Below are positions 8,501-9,790 of a DNA stretch of 9,790 nucleotides, piece by piece (positions within the stretch are counted from its first letter, which is position 1; each line of letters starts with the position of its first letter). A program made the position numbers and the translations under genes. The notes under the pieces were generated by a model. That model was given only the letters and a program-made list of their open reading frames with translations, searched no databases and was not told the DNA's origin. The stretch comes from Flammeovirgaceae bacterium UBA2786 (GTDB lineage: Bacteria; Bacteroidota; Bacteroidia; Cytophagales; Cyclobacteriaceae): assembly GCA_002352225.1 (NCBI GenBank), contig DEIA01000067.1, positions 13,165 to 22,954 of the forward strand, in the 5' to 3' direction.

Positions 8501-9790
8501 ACAGTTGGAACAACTACGGCTTTATCAGCTACGCTTAAAATATAACGCGGCTTCTCTAAGGTATTATCATCGAAGGTACCGGTACCGCCTGACCATGAAT
8601 AGGTTGAAGGTGAAAATGTTACCGACCCTTGTATTTCAATATCATTCTGATCAACACAAACGGCCAGGTCGGGCCCAGCTGTGAAGATTGCCTTCGGATT
8701 TACATTTACCAGAATTGTAAACGAGTTTCCAATACATCCACCCACTTGTGAGGTTGGAGTTACCGTATAGGTAACAGTTTGATTAACGCCTGAGTTATTC
8801 ACCAACACATCATCAATTACTGATCCTGATTTCAAAGAAGTAGTTTCACCGGTAACATTAGGATGCGCCACTGCTGTCCACGTAAAATTAGTGGCCAATG
8901 AATTACCAACTGTGTTCACGTTATTTTGTAAATCGTACCCAACACTCGATCCGCTACAAATGTCTGGTGCCGTTGCTGATACGCCAACGGGTTCTGGCCT
9001 AATTGTGATCGTAATTTGGAATGCTGCCCCTGCGCAGCCGTTTGTTCCGGTTGGCGTAACGGTATAAACTACTAATTGATCACTGTTACTCAGGTTGGTT
9101 ATTATATCTGTAATGATCGGGCCGTTCACAGCAAGAGTACTTTCTCCGGTTACCAATGGATTAACATTATCGGTTGCTACCCAGCTAAAGGTACTTCCTA
9201 CATTATTTCCCAGCGAGGCCAGATTGAGTAGCAAATTGTAATTGATAGTCTCATCGCTGCAAACCGTTTTTATATCGTTCACTCCTACCGGCTCCGGATT
9301 AACCGTTACAACATAATCAAACGCAGCTCCTATACACCCACCAGGTGCAGTTGGAATAAACGTATAGGTTACGGTACCCGGCAGACTTCCAATGTTAACC
9401 GGATTATCCGTTATGGTTGAGGTTCCGCTTGCGGTAACCGATGCCGGAGTTATTGAACCCGAGATAAAACTTGTCCAGGTATAAGTTGTTCCTGCTACAT
9501 TAAATGACGGAGTAAAATTCAATACACCTTGTGCACTGCATCGGGTAACACTCAACGGACTACTTGTGGTGATTGAAGCCGGGTTAACGGTTACTACCAC
9601 TATTATCGGTGTGCCATTGCAACCACTCGCAGCTGGGGTAATCGTATAAGTAGCTGTACCCGATGTACTGGTGGTGGCTGTTAAGGTCTGATTGATTGAT
9701 GTTCCAAAACCCGATGTGGCTCCGCTTACATTGCTCTGTACTACGGTCCAGCTATACGTAGCTCCCACTACTCCGTTCGTGGTGCTTAAC
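5584..9790 (-). CDS. Giant T9SS-exported multidomain surface protein (N-terminus beyond window)
   Basis: The open frame runs from the right edge to a TAA at 5584-5586, giving at least 1,401 residues. The N-terminus and signal peptide are outside the window. Residue numbers here count from the internal GTG (Val) codon at 9768, which is not a credible start. Visible order: several Ig/PKD-like repeats of about 95-100 residues (up to about 640); two PKD domains (643-750 and 752-854) with WNFGD/WNFDDGD and H.Y motifs; a jelly-roll or MAM-like region (860-1064) with YSIDGGATWE and FDGFAFDNVYVG; an Omp28-like thioredoxin-fold region (1067-1290); and a type A T9SS sorting domain (1310-1394). The product should be carried across the outer membrane by T9SS and anchored to the surface or released. 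It is rich in Thr, Val, Asn and Gly and poor in Lys. An adhesin or matrix role is inferred from architecture only. Its stop is 1 nt from the convergent kinase gene's stop. Confidence 0.88.
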   Translation of the reverse strand, partial: LSTTNGVVGATYSWTVVQSNVSGATSGFGTSINQTLTATTSTSGTATYTITPAASGCNGTPIIVVVTVNPASITTSSPLSVTRCSAQGVLNFTPSFNVAGTTYTWTSFISGSITPASVTASGTSTITDNPVNIGSLPGTVTYTFIPTAPGGCIGAAFDYVVTVNPEPVGVNDIKTVCSDETINYNLLLNLASLGNNVGSTFSWVATDNVNPLVTGESTLAVNGPIITDIITNLSNSDQLVVYTVTPTGTNGCAGAAFQITITIRPEPVGVSATAPDICSGSSVGYDLQNNVNTVGNSLATNFTWTAVAHPNVTGETTSLKSGSVIDDVLVNNSGVNQTVTYTVTPTSQVGGCIGNSFTILVNVNPKAIFTAGPDLAVCVDQNDIEIQGSVTFSPSTYSWSGGTGTFDDNTLEKPRYILSVADKAVVVPTVRVLTLTTAASGVCPAEVETMNLTLNPLPNASFIGLPASTPENGPDLKLNAFQAGGLFTIVPGSGLTATTIDGGTGFDQTFLTPANATIYDGTPATVNVISYSFTDANGCANSTSQSLRVNPLTTVDFIVQGSMPDSDGDFRICADTGNLLLTPVDGGSPGIPPTLFESLTPGLTVMFDGTNYYVQTNGVVSDIYTIRFTYTNALGVTSFKERNVKVQASPVVSFTSTGSCIDSPTTFTNTSTINVSNINTPFAPTVGLVEWNFGDFSGVAGSPAGTIPPGTNGGKTTGIYDNPSHMYATASSYSVSLRVTTTQGCSSTYTSPTSIVVGTIPVVDFDYFAICNNDSTRFKALISNLGSSTIAQYNWNFDDGDVLTGLGTIAPPAHSGRTIGTYSDPIHKYVSTGGYDPILTVTTNLGCTSLPKTRPVTIVPYVTVVAASGTPPENFDTPAGWFIENLIDPDDNTFVSWKHGAPTGLEITAANSAGNVWWTGNNSNTYFPNEKSVVNSPCFDIDALTRPMIALDYFSDLEANLDGVVLQYSIDGGATWELVGPAVTEPRDQGINWFNGAAIPSNPGNQILGQYGWTNKQTEWKNARFHLDMIPKAGAERKQVRFRLALASNGTNAPGIDFDGFAFDNVYVGEKQRNVLVEHFTTSTLNISLDADADLNDLYQDQLTFRGFSDFDQIQYHVNFNGVDPLNRDNPEDPAARALRYRVSQPPYTIMDGKLEPGKFTGKWLEINKIEIDRRALVDPVFDVLVEDLPTAENTKMSVRLTLTARQAYTRPVLINVALLEQDVSGNKNVLRKNLFTPAGLVIELPFTTGQILSREALDVVLDVPIVNPNGLMLVGYVQDLQTNEILQSHVIRTGVAPKQTDPVTAVDDTPALATLKSIQVFPNPASLEFNFGLPAEVAPGTSWRILDQRGITVLSGDFEGAVNGIKPVDISGLANAVYYVVMTSPQGATVHKKLVVVNRN
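5587..5841 (-). other. T9SS type A C-terminal sorting domain
   Basis: The last 85 residues carry the type IX secretion sorting signal: the opening IQVFPNPAS motif, a central WRILDQRGITVLSG strand pair, VDISGLANAVYYVVM, and a closing KKLVVVN strand followed by two residues. This pattern (por secretion system C-terminal domain, type A) directs export across the outer membrane, after which the domain is normally removed and the protein attached to the surface or released. Confidence 0.9.
5899..6570 (-). other. Omp28-like thioredoxin-fold domain lacking cysteines
   Basis: Residues 1067-1290 start with RNVLVEHFTTSTLNISL, which resembles the VLLEEFTG..C..C opening of Omp28-type thioredoxin-like proteins of Bacteroidota. 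They continue with IQYHVNFNGVDPLN and ALRYRVSQPPYTIMDG, matching that family's histidine strand, DP motif and cis-proline (PT..DG) segment. The positions where the CxxC pair would lie are non-cysteine (TSTLNIS), and the whole protein has no cysteine after residue 931. The domain therefore appears to keep the fold and lose redox chemistry. The family match is from memory of motifs and has not been tested by alignment. Confidence 0.55.
7207..7842 (-). other. Pair of canonical PKD domains within the surface protein
   Basis: Two adjacent domains (about 7519-7842 and 7207-7515) show the PKD hallmarks: an opening VVSFTSTGSC/VVDFDYFAIC strand, a core WNFGD or WNFDDGD turn, and a closing H.Y...Y.V.L.V....GC strand. 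Each has a cysteine near its start and one at its end (Cys653/Cys738 and Cys764/Cys840), which could form one disulfide per domain. Both carry a similar glycine/proline-rich insertion of about 30 residues between the WNF-D turn and the H.Y motif. PKD domains are beta-sandwiches that usually mediate protein-protein or carbohydrate contact or act as spacers. Confidence 0.8.
8695..9579 (-). repeat. Three tandem PKD-like repeats of 95-100 residues
   Basis: Within the giant surface protein, three consecutive units end in closely similar strands: GCIGAAFDYVVTVNP, GCAGAAFQITITIRP and GCIGNSFTILVNVNP. The last two units begin with EPVGV. Unit boundaries are roughly 9295-9579, 8995-9294 and 8695-8994, so the last two are each 300 bp long. 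A further partial unit ending GCNGTPIIVVVTVNP lies upstream (about 9580-9790), and more divergent units continue to about 7840. The similarity is at the protein level. The DNA has drifted, with different codons for VNPEPVGV in each copy, so this is an old duplication rather than a recent expansion. These units resemble the PKD-like/Ig-like modules common in large Bacteroidota surface proteins and probably act as a rigid stalk. Confidence 0.75.

Noticed and set aside
5584..9790. Possibility of a recent DNA-level repeat expansion or a mobile element in the surface-protein gene.
   Set aside because: The repeats are similar only as protein, with diverged codons. There are no inverted repeats, transposase genes, target-site duplications or CRISPR-like arrays in the window.

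Overview
The window looks like a chromosomal segment from a member of the Bacteroidota, most likely the Cytophagales or a relative. The evidence is a very large secreted protein ending in a type IX secretion (T9SS) C-terminal sorting domain and carrying PKD-like repeats, a soluble hybrid histidine kinase of a style common in that phylum, AT-leaning base composition (judged by eye), and start codons without clear Shine-Dalgarno sequences. The finer taxonomic placement is inference.

Layout. Positions 1-155 hold no gene I can defend. Positions 156-2206 are a tightly packed minus-strand operon, read right to left: a TerB-like protein of unknown function (1739-2206), a compact rhomboid intramembrane protease (1171-1737) and the DNA polymerase III delta subunit holA (156-1178). 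The first two genes are 1 nt apart and the last two overlap by 8 nt. A 93-bp intergenic region (2207-2299) separates this operon from a divergent plus-strand pair: an NtrC-type sigma-54 response regulator (2300-3661) and a soluble PAS/hybrid histidine kinase with receiver and HPt domains (3678-5582). The rest of the window, 5584-9790, is the C-terminal part of one giant minus-strand gene for a T9SS-exported multidomain surface protein. Its N-terminus lies beyond the right edge.

How the genes work together. The two signalling genes together encode all the parts of a four-step phosphorelay (His149 -> Asp440 -> His580 in the kinase, then Asp57 in the regulator), with output through RNA polymerase-sigma-54. 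The kinase has no membrane segment, so its PAS domain should sense a cytoplasmic cue. The surface protein has PKD-like repeats with regularly spaced cysteines, two PKD domains, a beta-sandwich-like region, a thioredoxin-like (Omp28-type) domain with no cysteines, and a sorting domain. Its stop codon is 1 nt from the kinase stop codon, tail to tail.

Most of this is recognisable housekeeping, signalling and surface-protein content. I found no convincing evidence of a wholly new system. The points most worth a second look are the cysteine-free thioredoxin-like domain, the self-contained phosphorelay, the terminator-less convergent junction, and the conserved-looking TerB-like/rhomboid/holA packing.
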